In this document: in pieces, positions 34,494-43,491 of the stretch
Numbering within the stretch: the first letter of the stretch is position 1
How the letters are laid out: every line of letters begins with the position of its first letter
NCBI GenBank assembly: GCA_965221185.1
Contig: OZ244866.1
Span: 1 to 64,000 of the forward strand
Direction of reading: 5' to 3'
Length of the DNA stretch: 64,000 nt
Source: Aldehydirespirator sp965221185
GTDB taxonomy: Bacteria > Actinomycetota > Acidimicrobiia > Acidimicrobiales > Aldehydirespiratoraceae
The notes under the pieces: model-generated
The model's input: the letters and a program-made list of their open reading frames with translations, nothing else
What the model was told of the DNA's origin: nothing
Databases searched by the model: none
Translations under genes and position numbers: made by a program

Positions 34494-35753
34494 TCATTCT
34501 CCGACGATCCGGGCGACTTGGCCGTTGAGCGACAGCGTGTACAGCTCACCCTGCGCGTCCTCGCCAAACGACGCCAGCGCGCCCCCAGGCACCTCGACGC
34601 CCAGGTCGCGGAACTCGACTTCGCCGGTGGAGATTTGCAGCGCCCACAGGCGGGATGTGCAGTAGTCGCCGAAGAGGTAGGCGCCGTAGAGGTCCTCGAT
34701 GGCCGTGCCCCGGTACACGAATCCGCCGGTGACGCTGCAGCCGTCGTCCTGGCTGTACTCCCACACCGGGTCGGTGTGGCCGGAGGGCTCGGCGCCGGCG
34801 TAGTAGTGCAGGCCCTCGCGAAGGCGCCAGCCGAGATTGGCGCCGAGCCCGCCCCCGTTGGCCGTCAGCAGCACGGTCACCTCCTCGTAGCGGTCCTGTC
34901 CCACATCGGCGATCCAGAGGTCGCCGGTGACGCGGTCGAACGAGAAGCGCCACGGGTTGCGCACTCCGGTGAGGAAGATCTCGGGCCGTCCCGCCGGGCT
35001 CCCGTCCTCGCCGGCCGCGAAGGGATTGTCGACGGGCACGCCGTAGGCCGCCCCCCCGCCCGGTGTCGGCTCGATTCGCAGGACGGCCCCAAGCCAGGTC
35101 GTGGGATCCTGGCCGGCGCCGAGCGGGTCGCCCCCAGAGCCGCCGTCGCCGAATCCCACGTAGAGGAGCCCGTCGGGGCCGATGGCCAGGTCCCCGCCGT
35201 TGTGGTTCCTGAAGGGCTGGGCTTGGAACAGGATCGTCCTCCGCAGGGCGCCGAGGCCGGTGCCCTCCCTCTCGAAGGCATCGACGCGGGTGTCGCCTTC
35301 GAGGTCGGTGAAGTTCGCAAACATCCAGCGGTCCGTGACTGCTATGCCGAGCACGCCCCGCTCGCCGCTGGCCTCGGTCTCGTCGGTGATGTCCAGCACC
35401 GTCTCCACTACCTCGCCGCGCTGCATGTCGACCCTGAGCACGCGGCCGGCTCGCTCCGCGATCCACACCAGGTCGTCACCGGGGGCCACCGCCATGTCGA
35501 TCGGCTCGTCGAGCGTGAGCACCTCCTGGGCGACCACGCCGGCCGCGAACATGTTGCCGTCGGGTCGGGTGCCGTCGCGGGCGTGCCCACGATCCGGCGA
35601 CTCGAGCGCGCCGCTGGCAGCCGAGGGTGCGGACGTAACGGTCGGAACGGTGGGCCTCGGAACCGTCAGCGAGTCGTCGGGGGCGCAGGCGGCCACCACT
35701 CCGGTGGCGACTGCGGCGACCAGCAGGCGGCGAATCGACCTCGTCACCGGCAC
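34494..35753 (-). CDS. PQQ-dependent aldose sugar dehydrogenase-like lipoprotein
   Basis: About 419 residues from the GTG at 35753, chosen because it begins a lipoprotein signal (RRLLVAAVATGVVAAC); a GTG at 35798 abutting the tesB stop is also possible. The mature part is a six-bladed GSDH/YliI-type propeller: ERGVLGIAV, FRNHNGGDLAIGPDGLLYVG, GVRNPWRFSFD and DVGQDRYEEV are characteristic. Such enzymes oxidise aldoses outside the cell with PQQ. No PQQ synthesis genes are visible nearby. Confidence 0.87.
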   Translation of the reverse strand: MPVTRSIRRLLVAAVATGVVAACAPDDSLTVPRPTVPTVTSAPSAASGALESPDRGHARDGTRPDGNMFAAGVVAQEVLTLDEPIDMAVAPGDDLVWIAERAGRVLRVDMQRGEVVETVLDITDETEASGERGVLGIAVTDRWMFANFTDLEGDTRVDAFEREGTGLGALRRTILFQAQPFRNHNGGDLAIGPDGLLYVGFGDGGSGGDPLGAGQDPTTWLGAVLRIEPTPGGGAAYGVPVDNPFAAGEDGSPAGRPEIFLTGVRNPWRFSFDRVTGDLWIADVGQDRYEEVTVLLTANGGGLGANLGWRLREGLHYYAGAEPSGHTDPVWEYSQDDGCSVTGGFVYRGTAIEDLYGAYLFGDYCTSRLWALQISTGEVEFRDLGVEVPGGALASFGEDAQGELYTLSLNGQVARIVGE

Positions 35754-35797
35754 AGTCCCCGCCACTGGCTTGCCGCGGTCGTCGGCACCACGGCTCA

Positions 35798-36640
35798 CTA
35801 TCTGAGCGGCCGGATCAGGCCCTCCTGGACCACCGACACCACCAGCCGTCCGTCGCGGGTGAAAACCCGGCCGGTGGCCAGGCCCCGGGCGCCGCCGGCG
35901 GCCGGGGTGTGCTGGTCGTAGAGCAGCCACTCGTCGGCCCGGAACGGGCCGTGGAACCACATGGCGTGGTCGAGGCTGGCCAGCATGATGCTCGGGTCGG
36001 CGGCGCTGGTGCCGTGGGGTGCCAGCGTGGTGTCGAGCAGAGTCAGGTCGCTGGCGTACGTGAGCAGGCAGGTGTGCAGCACGGGGTCGTCGCCGAGGGT
36101 GCCGTTGGCCCGCATCCAGACGAGCTGGGTGGGCGGCAGCGGGCCGGTGCGGTCGAGCGGGCTGGTGGTGACGTAGCGGATGTCCAGCGCCTGCACGCGG
36201 TCGGGCCGGGGCCGGTCCGGATGCTGGGACTGCATTCTCTTGGCTCGCGGCAGCAGGGTCTCGGGATCGGGCACGTCGGGCATCGGCTCCAAGTGCTCGT
36301 AGCCGTCCTCGGCGACATGGAACGACGCCGCGAGTTGGAAGATGGCCCGGCCGTGCTGGATGGCGACCACGCGACGGGTGGTGAAGGACCGTCCGTCTCG
36401 TATCCGGTCCACGTCGTACAGCACCGGTGCCTTGGCGTCGCCGGCTCGCAGGAAGTAGGCGTGCAGGGAGTGCACCGAGCCCCGCTCCACAGTGCGGGCC
36501 GCGGCCACCAGCGCCTGGCCGGCCACCTGACCGCCGAAGATGCGCTGGCGGTCGTCGTCGGGCGAGCGGCCCCGGAAGATGTTGACCTCGATGGCCTCGA
36601 GGTCCAGGAGGGCCACCACGTTGTCCAGCGCCGCCTGCAT
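35798..36640 (-). CDS. Acyl-CoA thioesterase II (TesB-like)
   Basis: 280 residues from the ATG at 36640 (an upstream GTG-rich extension is not like the family). Double hot-dog fold: IFGGQVAGQALVAA in the N-terminal half and SLDHAMWFHGPFRADEWLLY in the second half, with the catalytic Asp in SLDHAMW. It hydrolyses medium- or long-chain acyl-CoA. It is tightly followed by the sugar dehydrogenase gene. Confidence 0.9.
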   Translation of the reverse strand: MQAALDNVVALLDLEAIEVNIFRGRSPDDDRQRIFGGQVAGQALVAAARTVERGSVHSLHAYFLRAGDAKAPVLYDVDRIRDGRSFTTRRVVAIQHGRAIFQLAASFHVAEDGYEHLEPMPDVPDPETLLPRAKRMQSQHPDRPRPDRVQALDIRYVTTSPLDRTGPLPPTQLVWMRANGTLGDDPVLHTCLLTYASDLTLLDTTLAPHGTSAADPSIMLASLDHAMWFHGPFRADEWLLYDQHTPAAGGARGLATGRVFTRDGRLVVSVVQEGLIRPLR

Positions 36641-36711
36641 CGGCCCATGATGCCGCGCAACGGCGACTTTCGGGTGCCTCCAAGACACCGCTGCCAATAG
36701 TCTGAGGCATC

Positions 36712-37152
36712 GTGACCGTTACGTCGATGTCCACCCTGCAGAGGCTGAGAGCCGAGCACGGGCTGAAGGCTTTGCGCTATTGCGGTGTGTCGGTCGTGAA
36801 CGTGACCGTGGGGCTCAGCGTGCTGGCGATCTGCCACGCGGTGCTCGGTTGGCCCGCGGTGGGAGCCAACCTGGCGGCCTGGATGGTCGGCACGGTTCCT
36901 GCGTACCTGCTGAGCCGGGCCTGGGTGTGGCAGCGCAGCGGACCCCATAGCTGGGGCGGGGAGGTGCTCACGTTCTGGATCATGGCGCTGGTGGGACTCG
37001 GGGTGTCGTCGCTAACGGTTGTAGTCGTCGAGCACTTCACGCAGCGGACGCTTCTCGTTCTGGCCGGCAATCTCAGCGCCTACGGAACGGTGTGGGTGGC
37101 CAAGTACCTGTTCCTCGACCGGGTGATGTGGCCTCGCTCTGCGAAAGGCTGA
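36712..37152 (+). CDS. GtrA-family membrane protein
   Basis: 146 residues, GTG start. Four hydrophobic segments at about 25-45, 48-66, 80-103 and 110-128, with the FxxxxxxxFxxNRxWVW-like signature reduced to AYLLSRAWVWQR. GtrA proteins move lipid-linked sugars across the membrane for cell-surface glycans. It is divergent from tesB. The deacetylase and methyltransferase downstream fit a cell-envelope context. Confidence 0.85.
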   Translation: MTVTSMSTLQRLRAEHGLKALRYCGVSVVNVTVGLSVLAICHAVLGWPAVGANLAAWMVGTVPAYLLSRAWVWQRSGPHSWGGEVLTFWIMALVGLGVSSLTVVVVEHFTQRTLLVLAGNLSAYGTVWVAKYLFLDRVMWPRSAKG

Positions 37153-37176
37153 ACCGATGCCGGCGATGCGAACGGT

Positions 37177-37842
37177 GTGCCCGATCCAGCGCTACCGCGA
37201 TCTCCGATGATGGAGGAGCGGTTGCGTCGCGCCGCGGAGTCGGCCCGCGGCTTCATGCCCGCCGACGAGGGCTTGGCCCTCTACGATGCGGCCGCGTCGC
37301 TCGATGTGGATGGGCCGCTGCTGGAGGTGGGCAGCTACTGCGGCAAGTCGGCGGTGTACCTCGGCGCGGCGGCTCAACAGACCGGGCGGGTGCTGTTCTG
37401 CGTGGACCACCACCGCGGCTCAGAGGAGAACCAGCCCGGCTGGGACCATCACGATCCGGAAGTGGTGGACGCCGAACTGGGCGTGATCGACACGCTGCCG
37501 TTCTTTCGCCGCGCGATCCGCGACGGCGGCTTGGAGGAGACGGTCGTGGCCGTGGTGGGCGACTCGCCGACCGTGGCGTCGCTGTGGGCCACGCCGCTGG
37601 CCCTGGTGTTCATCGACGGCGGTCATGGTGCCGAGCCCGCTAGCCGCGACTACGAAGGCTGGTCGCCCCACGTGGCGCTGGGAGGCCTGCTGGTCATCCA
37701 CGACGTGTTCGAGAATCCCGCCGACGGCGGGCGCCCACCCTACGAGATCTGGTGCCGCGCTCTGGCGGACGGATGCTTCCGGGAGCAGGCCGCGGTCGGC
37801 TCCCTGCGAGTCCTGCAGCGCATTGCGCCCGACCCGGACTAG
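37177..37842 (+). CDS. Class I SAM-dependent methyltransferase
   Basis: 221 residues with a GTG start (ATG at 37207 or 37210 is possible). Methyltransf_24-like: LLEVGSYCGKSAVYLGAAA is motif I, VLFCVDHHRGSEENQPGW motif II, then LVFIDGGHGAEPASRDYEGW and GLLVIHDVFE. The substrate is unknown. It resembles the methyltransferase at 29274 in layout. It lies 24 bases after gtrA, in one direction with it. Confidence 0.82.
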   Translation: MPDPALPRSPMMEERLRRAAESARGFMPADEGLALYDAAASLDVDGPLLEVGSYCGKSAVYLGAAAQQTGRVLFCVDHHRGSEENQPGWDHHDPEVVDAELGVIDTLPFFRRAIRDGGLEETVVAVVGDSPTVASLWATPLALVFIDGGHGAEPASRDYEGWSPHVALGGLLVIHDVFENPADGGRPPYEIWCRALADGCFREQAAVGSLRVLQRIAPDPD

Positions 37843-37900
37843 AGCGTAAGGAACGGTACGTGGACGGTGACCGCCGATCGCGCCGAAGGCAGGCGCCGTA

Positions 37901-39592
37901 GTGTCGCGGCTGCCGGCCAAAGCGCTCGCGATCGTCGTCGGGCTTGCCGTGTTCGTTGCCGGGTGCAGCGGGGGACGTTCGTCGCGGCCTGATCCACCGT
38001 TGTCAGCCTCGGTGACGACGGCAACGACTGAGACGGTCGCTCCGACCGCGGCCCGTTCCACCTCCACTACCTCAACGACCTCGACGACACCAACGACGAC
38101 TTCAGCCCGGCCGGAGGCGCCGTCCACGACGGTTTCTGTGCTGAGCGAGAGCTCTACAGACGGGGTCCCCGCGGAGCCCGAGGGAATCAACTGGGAGGAC
38201 CTGGAGAACCTGACCGTTCAGATCGACGGCGATGCCGTGCGGCTTGAGGGAGGCCGGGCCACCGTGTCATACGGCGGCGCCTCGGCCAACATCTTCACGC
38301 TGCAGAACCGGGTTGCCCAGGGCGATCTAGACGCAGACGGAGACGAGGACGTTGTTGCCCACATCATCGAGCGCGCGGCGGGGACCGGCATCTTTCATTT
38401 CGTCGTGCCAGTGATCAACGACGAGGGCACGGCAGTGGCGCGCCAGCCCGTGTGGGTGGGCGACCGAGTGGTCATAGACGCCTTCTCGGTGACGGACGGG
38501 CTGATCGAGGTGTCTCTGTTCGACCGGGCGCCGGACGAGCCCTTCACGATCATCTCCACCCACACCATGCTGGCGATCGACGTGTCGGCCGCGGCGCCGC
38601 GGGTCACGCTGATCAGCGCCGAGCCCATCGAGGCTCTGCCGATGCCCGGTCCCGAACGCCCCGAGCTGGACATCAGCTTCGATCCGGGGGCGGTGAGCGC
38701 TACCCAATCCGGGTCCATCGATTTCCGTGAGCGGCAGACCTACACGGTGCAGGCATCGGAGGGTCAGCCGTTCACCGCCACCCTCGTCGCTCCCCTTGGC
38801 GTGTGGCTCGATGTCCGCCGCGGCGATTTTGTGGTGACCTCGGCCGCGCAGCGGTCCCAGCTGGTGACTGCGGAGCTTCCAGCCTCCGGTCCGTGGAGGG
38901 TGACCGTGGTCTCCTCGCACGCCGGGCAGGTCGACTACGAGCTGGCTGTAGAGGTGCTCCCGATGGTCGAGGCCAGCACCGCGCCCACGACCACGGCGCC
39001 GATCGTTCGGCCGCCTAGGCCGGTCACGCCCGACGACGATGGCGCGGTCGTGTATCTGACCTTCGATGACGGCCCGCACCCGGTCTACACGCCGCAGGTG
39101 CTCGACGTGCTGGCCCGCTACGACGCCCGGGCCACGTTCTTCGTCGTCGGCTCGCTGGCCCAGGCCTATCCGGACATCATCCAGCGCATCGCAGCGGAGG
39201 GTCATACCATCGCCAACCACACCTGGAACCATGAGGACCTTGCAGGACTGTCTCGGGCGGCCTTCGACGAGACGGTCGGCCGGACCCAGACAATCCTGGC
39301 GGATCTCGCCACGCCGTGCCTGCGGCCACCGTACGGGTCTGTCGACGCCTTCACCAGGGAGTGGGCCTCTGCCCACGGATTGGCGGTGATGACGTGGGAC
39401 ACCAGCCCCGAGGACTGGCTCCGCCCCCCGGCAGCAGAGATCGCGGACCACCTCGTGCAGTGGGCCAGCACCGGGTTGGTCATCCTGCTGCACGACGGTG
39501 GCGGCGACCGCTCCCGGACGGTGCAGGGCCTGGAGACGGCCCTCGAGCGGCTGGCCGACCGGGGCCTGCGCTACGAACCGGTCTGTCGCTGA
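37901..39592 (+). CDS. Exported polysaccharide deacetylase with N-terminal Ca-binding-like region
   Basis: 563 residues, GTG start. Lipoprotein signal ending AVFVAGC, then a poly-Ser/Thr linker, a VCBS/FG-GAP-like segment with DLDADGDEDVV (about 143-153), a beta-rich middle, and a C-terminal NodB domain: TFDDGP (about 386), HTWNH (about 440), RPPYG and LLHDGG. These are the metal and catalytic residues of polysaccharide/peptidoglycan deacetylases. It would act on glycan at the outer face of the membrane. Confidence 0.87.
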   Translation: MSRLPAKALAIVVGLAVFVAGCSGGRSSRPDPPLSASVTTATTETVAPTAARSTSTTSTTSTTPTTTSARPEAPSTTVSVLSESSTDGVPAEPEGINWEDLENLTVQIDGDAVRLEGGRATVSYGGASANIFTLQNRVAQGDLDADGDEDVVAHIIERAAGTGIFHFVVPVINDEGTAVARQPVWVGDRVVIDAFSVTDGLIEVSLFDRAPDEPFTIISTHTMLAIDVSAAAPRVTLISAEPIEALPMPGPERPELDISFDPGAVSATQSGSIDFRERQTYTVQASEGQPFTATLVAPLGVWLDVRRGDFVVTSAAQRSQLVTAELPASGPWRVTVVSSHAGQVDYELAVEVLPMVEASTAPTTTAPIVRPPRPVTPDDDGAVVYLTFDDGPHPVYTPQVLDVLARYDARATFFVVGSLAQAYPDIIQRIAAEGHTIANHTWNHEDLAGLSRAAFDETVGRTQTILADLATPCLRPPYGSVDAFTREWASAHGLAVMTWDTSPEDWLRPPAAEIADHLVQWASTGLVILLHDGGGDRSRTVQGLETALERLADRGLRYEPVCR

Positions 39593-39689
39593 CCGCTAGC
39601 CAGTCATCGGGCTGAGCGGCCCCGGACCGTGGCGCCGCGGCTGCCAGCCGGGCGCCCGCGGTGATCACCGCAGCCTCCAGCCCTCCGCA

Positions 39690-39825
39690 CCCGGTCGGCG
39701 CGGACGGCTATGCTCCCAGGCGCCGACAGGCAGCGAAGCCGGTGAGAGCCCGGCACTGTCCCGCAGCGGTGATGCTCGACGGCTCCGGCCACCGAGACGA
39801 GTCCGATCGCCTGCCAGCCGGCTCG
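39690..39825 (+). ncRNA. Cobalamin riboswitch
   Basis: The B12-box region at 39735-39764 contains GAAGCCGGTGAGAGCCCGGC followed by ACTGTCCCGC, the diagnostic core of cobalamin riboswitches, and the 3' helper GAGTCCGAT-CGCCTGCC at about 39799-39816. It lies about 85 bases upstream of btuF, in the sense direction, in a 318-base gap without other genes. With enough B12 it should lower expression of the importer operon. Outer limits are approximate. Confidence 0.93.
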
Positions 39826-39910
39826 ACGATCCAACCCTCGAGGTTAGGGAAGGCTCGTGCGGTGGCACTCCCACTGCTCGGCCCCGAACTCGAGCAGAAG
39901 GGAGAACCAG

Positions 39911-40801
39911 ATGACCACCACCGCAACCGGGCGAACAACCCTGTGGGCCAAACTCCTGCTGCCCCTGCTCGCCTTGGCCCTCATGACGGCCGGGTGCAGC
40001 GGCACCCCAGACGACGGGCAGCCCGCAGTCGGGCGGATCATGTCGATCTCGCCGACCGGCACCGAGATGCTCTTCGCCATCGGCGCCGGCGACCGGGTGG
40101 TGGCCGTCGACCAGTTCTCGTACTACCCCGCCGAGGCCCCGGTCACCGACCTCGACGGCTGGAACCCCAACATCGAGGCCATCGCCTCATATGAGCCCGA
40201 CCTGGTGGTGATGCAGACCAACGGCGAGCTGATGGCCAGTCTCGAGGCGCTGGAGATCGAGGTGTGGGCCCACGACGCCCCGTTCGCGTTTGACGACGTC
40301 TATGTCCAGATCAAACAACTCGGCGCCGTCACCGGACAAGCTGACGAGGCCGCCGCGCTGGCGGCAAGCATGCGGGCCGAGATCGCCGAGCTGATCGCGG
40401 CCGCCCCCGACGCGTCGAGCCTCAGCTACTACCACGAGCTCGACAACACCCTCTACACCGTCACCGGCGGCACCTTCATCGGCCAGGTCTACGGCCTGTT
40501 CGGTCTCACCAACGTGGCCGACCCCGCCGACGCCGACGGCAGCGCCTGGGGCTACCCGCAGCTCAGCGACGAATACCTAGTAGACGCCGACCCCGACGTG
40601 ATCTTCCTCGCCGACACGCTGTGCTGCGGCCAGAGCGCCCAGACCGTCGCGGCCCGACCGGGCTGGGACCAGATCAGCGCAGTGCAGGCCGGCCGGGTCG
40701 TCGAACTCGACGACGACATTGCGTCGCGCTGGGGTCCCCGCCTAGTGGACTTCATCGCGGCCATCTCCGATGTGCTGGTCTCCATCGGCGCAGCGAGCTA
40801 G
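39911..40801 (+). CDS. btuF: Cobalamin ABC importer, substrate-binding lipoprotein (BtuF-like)
   Basis: 296 residues from the ATG at 39911, which has AAGGGAG in front; the frame is open further upstream through the riboswitch but is not coding. Lipobox LALMTAGC, then a class III periplasmic-binding fold with RIMSISPTGTEMLFAIGAG and ASYEPDLVVMQT. Location after a cobalamin riboswitch and before btuC/btuD and cobO supports vitamin B12 or cobinamide as ligand. Confidence 0.88.
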   Translation: MTTTATGRTTLWAKLLLPLLALALMTAGCSGTPDDGQPAVGRIMSISPTGTEMLFAIGAGDRVVAVDQFSYYPAEAPVTDLDGWNPNIEAIASYEPDLVVMQTNGELMASLEALEIEVWAHDAPFAFDDVYVQIKQLGAVTGQADEAAALAASMRAEIAELIAAAPDASSLSYYHELDNTLYTVTGGTFIGQVYGLFGLTNVADPADADGSAWGYPQLSDEYLVDADPDVIFLADTLCCGQSAQTVAARPGWDQISAVQAGRVVELDDDIASRWGPRLVDFIAAISDVLVSIGAAS

Positions 40802-40816
40802 ACCCCGGCGCACCGC

Positions 40817-41893
40817 ATGGCCCTGACCGATCCGCAGCCCTCCGACGGGGTGACAACGTCCTTGCAGGCGTCGGGTCTGCGGCCGGGACCGCTAGCGGCA
40901 GGCCTGGCCGTGGCCGTTATAGCGGTGATCGCCGGTCTGACCATCGGACCGGTCGACATCGCCGCTCACCGGGTGGCGCTGCAGCTGCTCGACGGGTTGC
41001 CGGGGCTGTCCCTCGACTCCGGCCTGAGCGACGCCCACGCCGCCATCGTGGAACAGATCCGGCTACCCCGGGTGGTGCTCGGACTGCTTGTGGGGGCCAC
41101 CCTGTCGATGAGCGGGGCCGCTTACCAGGGCGCGTTCCGCAACCCGCTGGCCGACCCGTACCTGCTGGGGATAGCGGCCGGCGCCGGGCTCGGCGCCACC
41201 ATCGCTATCACCAGCAACCTCGGCGACGGCGCCGGTGCTCTCGATCCCGTGCCCCTCGCCGCGTTCGCGGGCGCCCTGGTGTCGGTGGCGGTGTCGTACG
41301 CGGCCGGTCATCTCGGGGGCCGCTCGACTGCGTCGCTGATCCTGGCCGGTATCGCGGTAGCCAGTTTCCTGACCGCCTGCCAGACCTATGTGCTGCAGGC
41401 CAACAGCGACGCTTTCCGCCAGATCTTCGCCTGGATCCTGGGCCGCATCGCCACCTCGGGCTGGTCGGAGCCGGCGCTGATGCTGCCGTACTTCGTGGTG
41501 ACGGCCGCGGTGGTGCTGCGCTACCGAAAGGCTCTCGACGTTCTCGCCGTCGGCGACGAGGAGGCCGCCGCGCTCGGGCTCGAGCCCCGCCGGGTGCGGT
41601 TGATCGTGGTGCTGGCCGCTTCGCTGGGCGCGGCCGCGGCGGTGTCGGTGAGCGGGCTCATCGGCTTCGTCGGCATCATCGTGCCTCACGCCGTGCGGCT
41701 CGCGTTCGGTTCCAGCAACCGGGCCGTGCTGCCGCTGTCGGTGCTGTTCGGGGGCGCGTTCATGGTGCTGGCGGACCTGGCTGCCCGCACTGCGCTGGCC
41801 CCGGCCGAGCTGCCGATCGGTGTAGTGACCGCCTTCTTGGGGGCGCCCTTCTTTGTGCTCGTGCTGCGAACCAGCCGCCGGGAGATCTGGTGA
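40817..41893 (+). CDS. btuC: Cobalamin ABC importer, permease (BtuC-like)
   Basis: 358 residues. FecCD/BtuC family with about ten hydrophobic segments; RLPRVVLGLLVGATLSMSGA and QGAFRNPLADPYLLGIAAGA are classic, as is the coupling-helix segment ALGLEPRRVR. It forms the membrane channel of the importer. Its stop overlaps the GTG of the ATPase gene. Confidence 0.9.
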   Translation: MALTDPQPSDGVTTSLQASGLRPGPLAAGLAVAVIAVIAGLTIGPVDIAAHRVALQLLDGLPGLSLDSGLSDAHAAIVEQIRLPRVVLGLLVGATLSMSGAAYQGAFRNPLADPYLLGIAAGAGLGATIAITSNLGDGAGALDPVPLAAFAGALVSVAVSYAAGHLGGRSTASLILAGIAVASFLTACQTYVLQANSDAFRQIFAWILGRIATSGWSEPALMLPYFVVTAAVVLRYRKALDVLAVGDEEAAALGLEPRRVRLIVVLAASLGAAAAVSVSGLIGFVGIIVPHAVRLAFGSSNRAVLPLSVLFGGAFMVLADLAARTALAPAELPIGVVTAFLGAPFFVLVLRTSRREIW

Positions 41894-42705
41894 CACCTGC
41901 AGTGAGCGTGAGGGCGCTCGACGTGACCCTCGACGGCACGCACGTGCTGCGCGGTGTCGACTTGGACGCGTCGGCGGGGGAGTGGGTCAACATCATCGGC
42001 CCCAACGGCGCGGGCAAGACCACGCTGCTGAGGGCGCTGCTCGGCCTGGTGCCCTTCGCCGGGGAGATGGACATCGACGGCCTCAGTGACCGGCGCCGGT
42101 TGGCTCGGGCCCGCAAGCTGGCCTACGTCCCGCAGACGCCGGTGATCCCTCCCGGCATGCAGGTGGCCGACTACGTCTTGCTGGGGCGCACCCCGCACCG
42201 GGGCGTGTTCGCGGCTGAGACCGCCACCGACCGCCAGATCGCGGCCGACATCCTCGACCGACTCGACCTCGGGAGCTTCGGCCACCGAGCCGTGCAGTCG
42301 CTGTCGGGCGGTGAGCGCCAGCGGGCCGTGATGGCTCGGGCTTTGGCGCAGCAGGCCGATGTGTTGCTCCTGGACGAGCCCACCACCGCCCTCGACCTCG
42401 GCCATCAGCAGGACGTGCTCGAGCTGGTGGACGCCCTCCGGCGGGAGCGCTCGCTCACCGTGATCGCGACCTTGCACGATCTCACCCTGGCGGCCCGCTA
42501 CGGCGACCGCATCGCCATACTCGCCCAAGGGCGTGTCGTTGAGACCGGCCCACCCCCGGAGGTGCTTACCGTACAGAACATCGCCAACCACTTCGGGGCG
42601 ACGGTGCGGATCGTCGACGACCCCGAGGGCCCCGTGATCGTGCCCATGGCCACGGCCAACTCTTCGCGGCGGCCGACCAGCCCTGGAAAATGCGCGGGCA
42701 AATGA
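41890..42705 (+). CDS. btuD: Cobalamin ABC importer, ATPase (BtuD-like)
   Basis: 271 residues from the GTG at 41890, overlapping the btuC stop (GTGA); the long frame extending back into btuC is spurious. Walker A GPNGAGKTT, signature LSGGERQR, Walker B VLLLDEPTTALD and the switch His (ATLHD) are all present. It energises the BtuFC importer. The C-terminal 35 residues are not conserved. Confidence 0.9.
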   Translation: MTPAVSVRALDVTLDGTHVLRGVDLDASAGEWVNIIGPNGAGKTTLLRALLGLVPFAGEMDIDGLSDRRRLARARKLAYVPQTPVIPPGMQVADYVLLGRTPHRGVFAAETATDRQIAADILDRLDLGSFGHRAVQSLSGGERQRAVMARALAQQADVLLLDEPTTALDLGHQQDVLELVDALRRERSLTVIATLHDLTLAARYGDRIAILAQGRVVETGPPPEVLTVQNIANHFGATVRIVDDPEGPVIVPMATANSSRRPTSPGKCAGK

Positions 42706-42856
42706 TGCCGCCTCGCGGTGCGGCGTTGTGTTGCCCGCTCTTGTTCGCTGCGCTCACGGGCCGCTCGGGCCACGGCCTCGCTGAGCGCTTCGCCGCGACC
42801 CTAGCGAGTGGTCGCCTGCCCGCTCGGCCTCTTGTCGCCCAGAATGGAGACCCACG

Positions 42857-43429
42857 ATGACTGCCACCGAGATACCGCCGACAGAGGATCCCCGCCCCGG
42901 CGGGATGCGCACCGCCAAGAGCCTGGTGGTGGTCAACACCGGCGACGGCAAGGGCAAGTCCTCGGCGGCGTTCGGCACGGCCATGCGGGCCCGGGCCCGC
43001 CGGTGGCCGGTGGCGGTGGTGCAGTTCCTCAAGTCGGAGGACTGGGTGACCGGCGAGCAGTTGATGGCCGAGCCGCTGGGCATCGACTTCTGGTCGCTGG
43101 GCGAGGGCTTCACCTGGGACAGCGACGACCTGACGCGGGACGAGGCCGAGGCCCGCGAGGCCTGGCGGCACGGCAAGGCCGTGGTGGAGGCGGGCGAGCA
43201 CCGGCTGGTGGTGTTCGACGAGATCACGTACCCGCTCAACTGGGGCTGGATCGACGCGGCGGAGGTGGAGGCCACATTCCGCAACCGGCCCGAGAACGTG
43301 TCGCTGGTGCTGACCGGCCGTGACGCGCCCGCCTGGATGATCGAGCTGGCCGACACCGTCACCGAGATGGTCAAGACCAAGCATGCCTACGACTCGGGCA
43401 TCATGGCCAAGAAGGGCATCGACTTCTGA
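42857..43429 (+). CDS. cobO: Corrinoid adenosyltransferase CobO/CobA
   Basis: 190 residues. P-loop NTGDGKGKSSAAFG near residue 27, VVQFLKSEDW and LVVFDEITYPLNWGW are typical of CobA/CobO/BtuR enzymes that transfer the adenosyl group of ATP to cob(I)alamin. Its place 150 bases after the B12 importer suggests salvage of imported corrinoid to coenzyme B12. No de novo cobalamin pathway genes are seen here. Confidence 0.93.
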   Translation: MTATEIPPTEDPRPGGMRTAKSLVVVNTGDGKGKSSAAFGTAMRARARRWPVAVVQFLKSEDWVTGEQLMAEPLGIDFWSLGEGFTWDSDDLTRDEAEAREAWRHGKAVVEAGEHRLVVFDEITYPLNWGWIDAAEVEATFRNRPENVSLVLTGRDAPAWMIELADTVTEMVKTKHAYDSGIMAKKGIDF

Positions 43430-43491
43430 TGAGTCCCCCAGCAGGCGGAGTCTGGTCCTGGACCTGACCCCGCGAGAGCAGCGGTGGGCGC

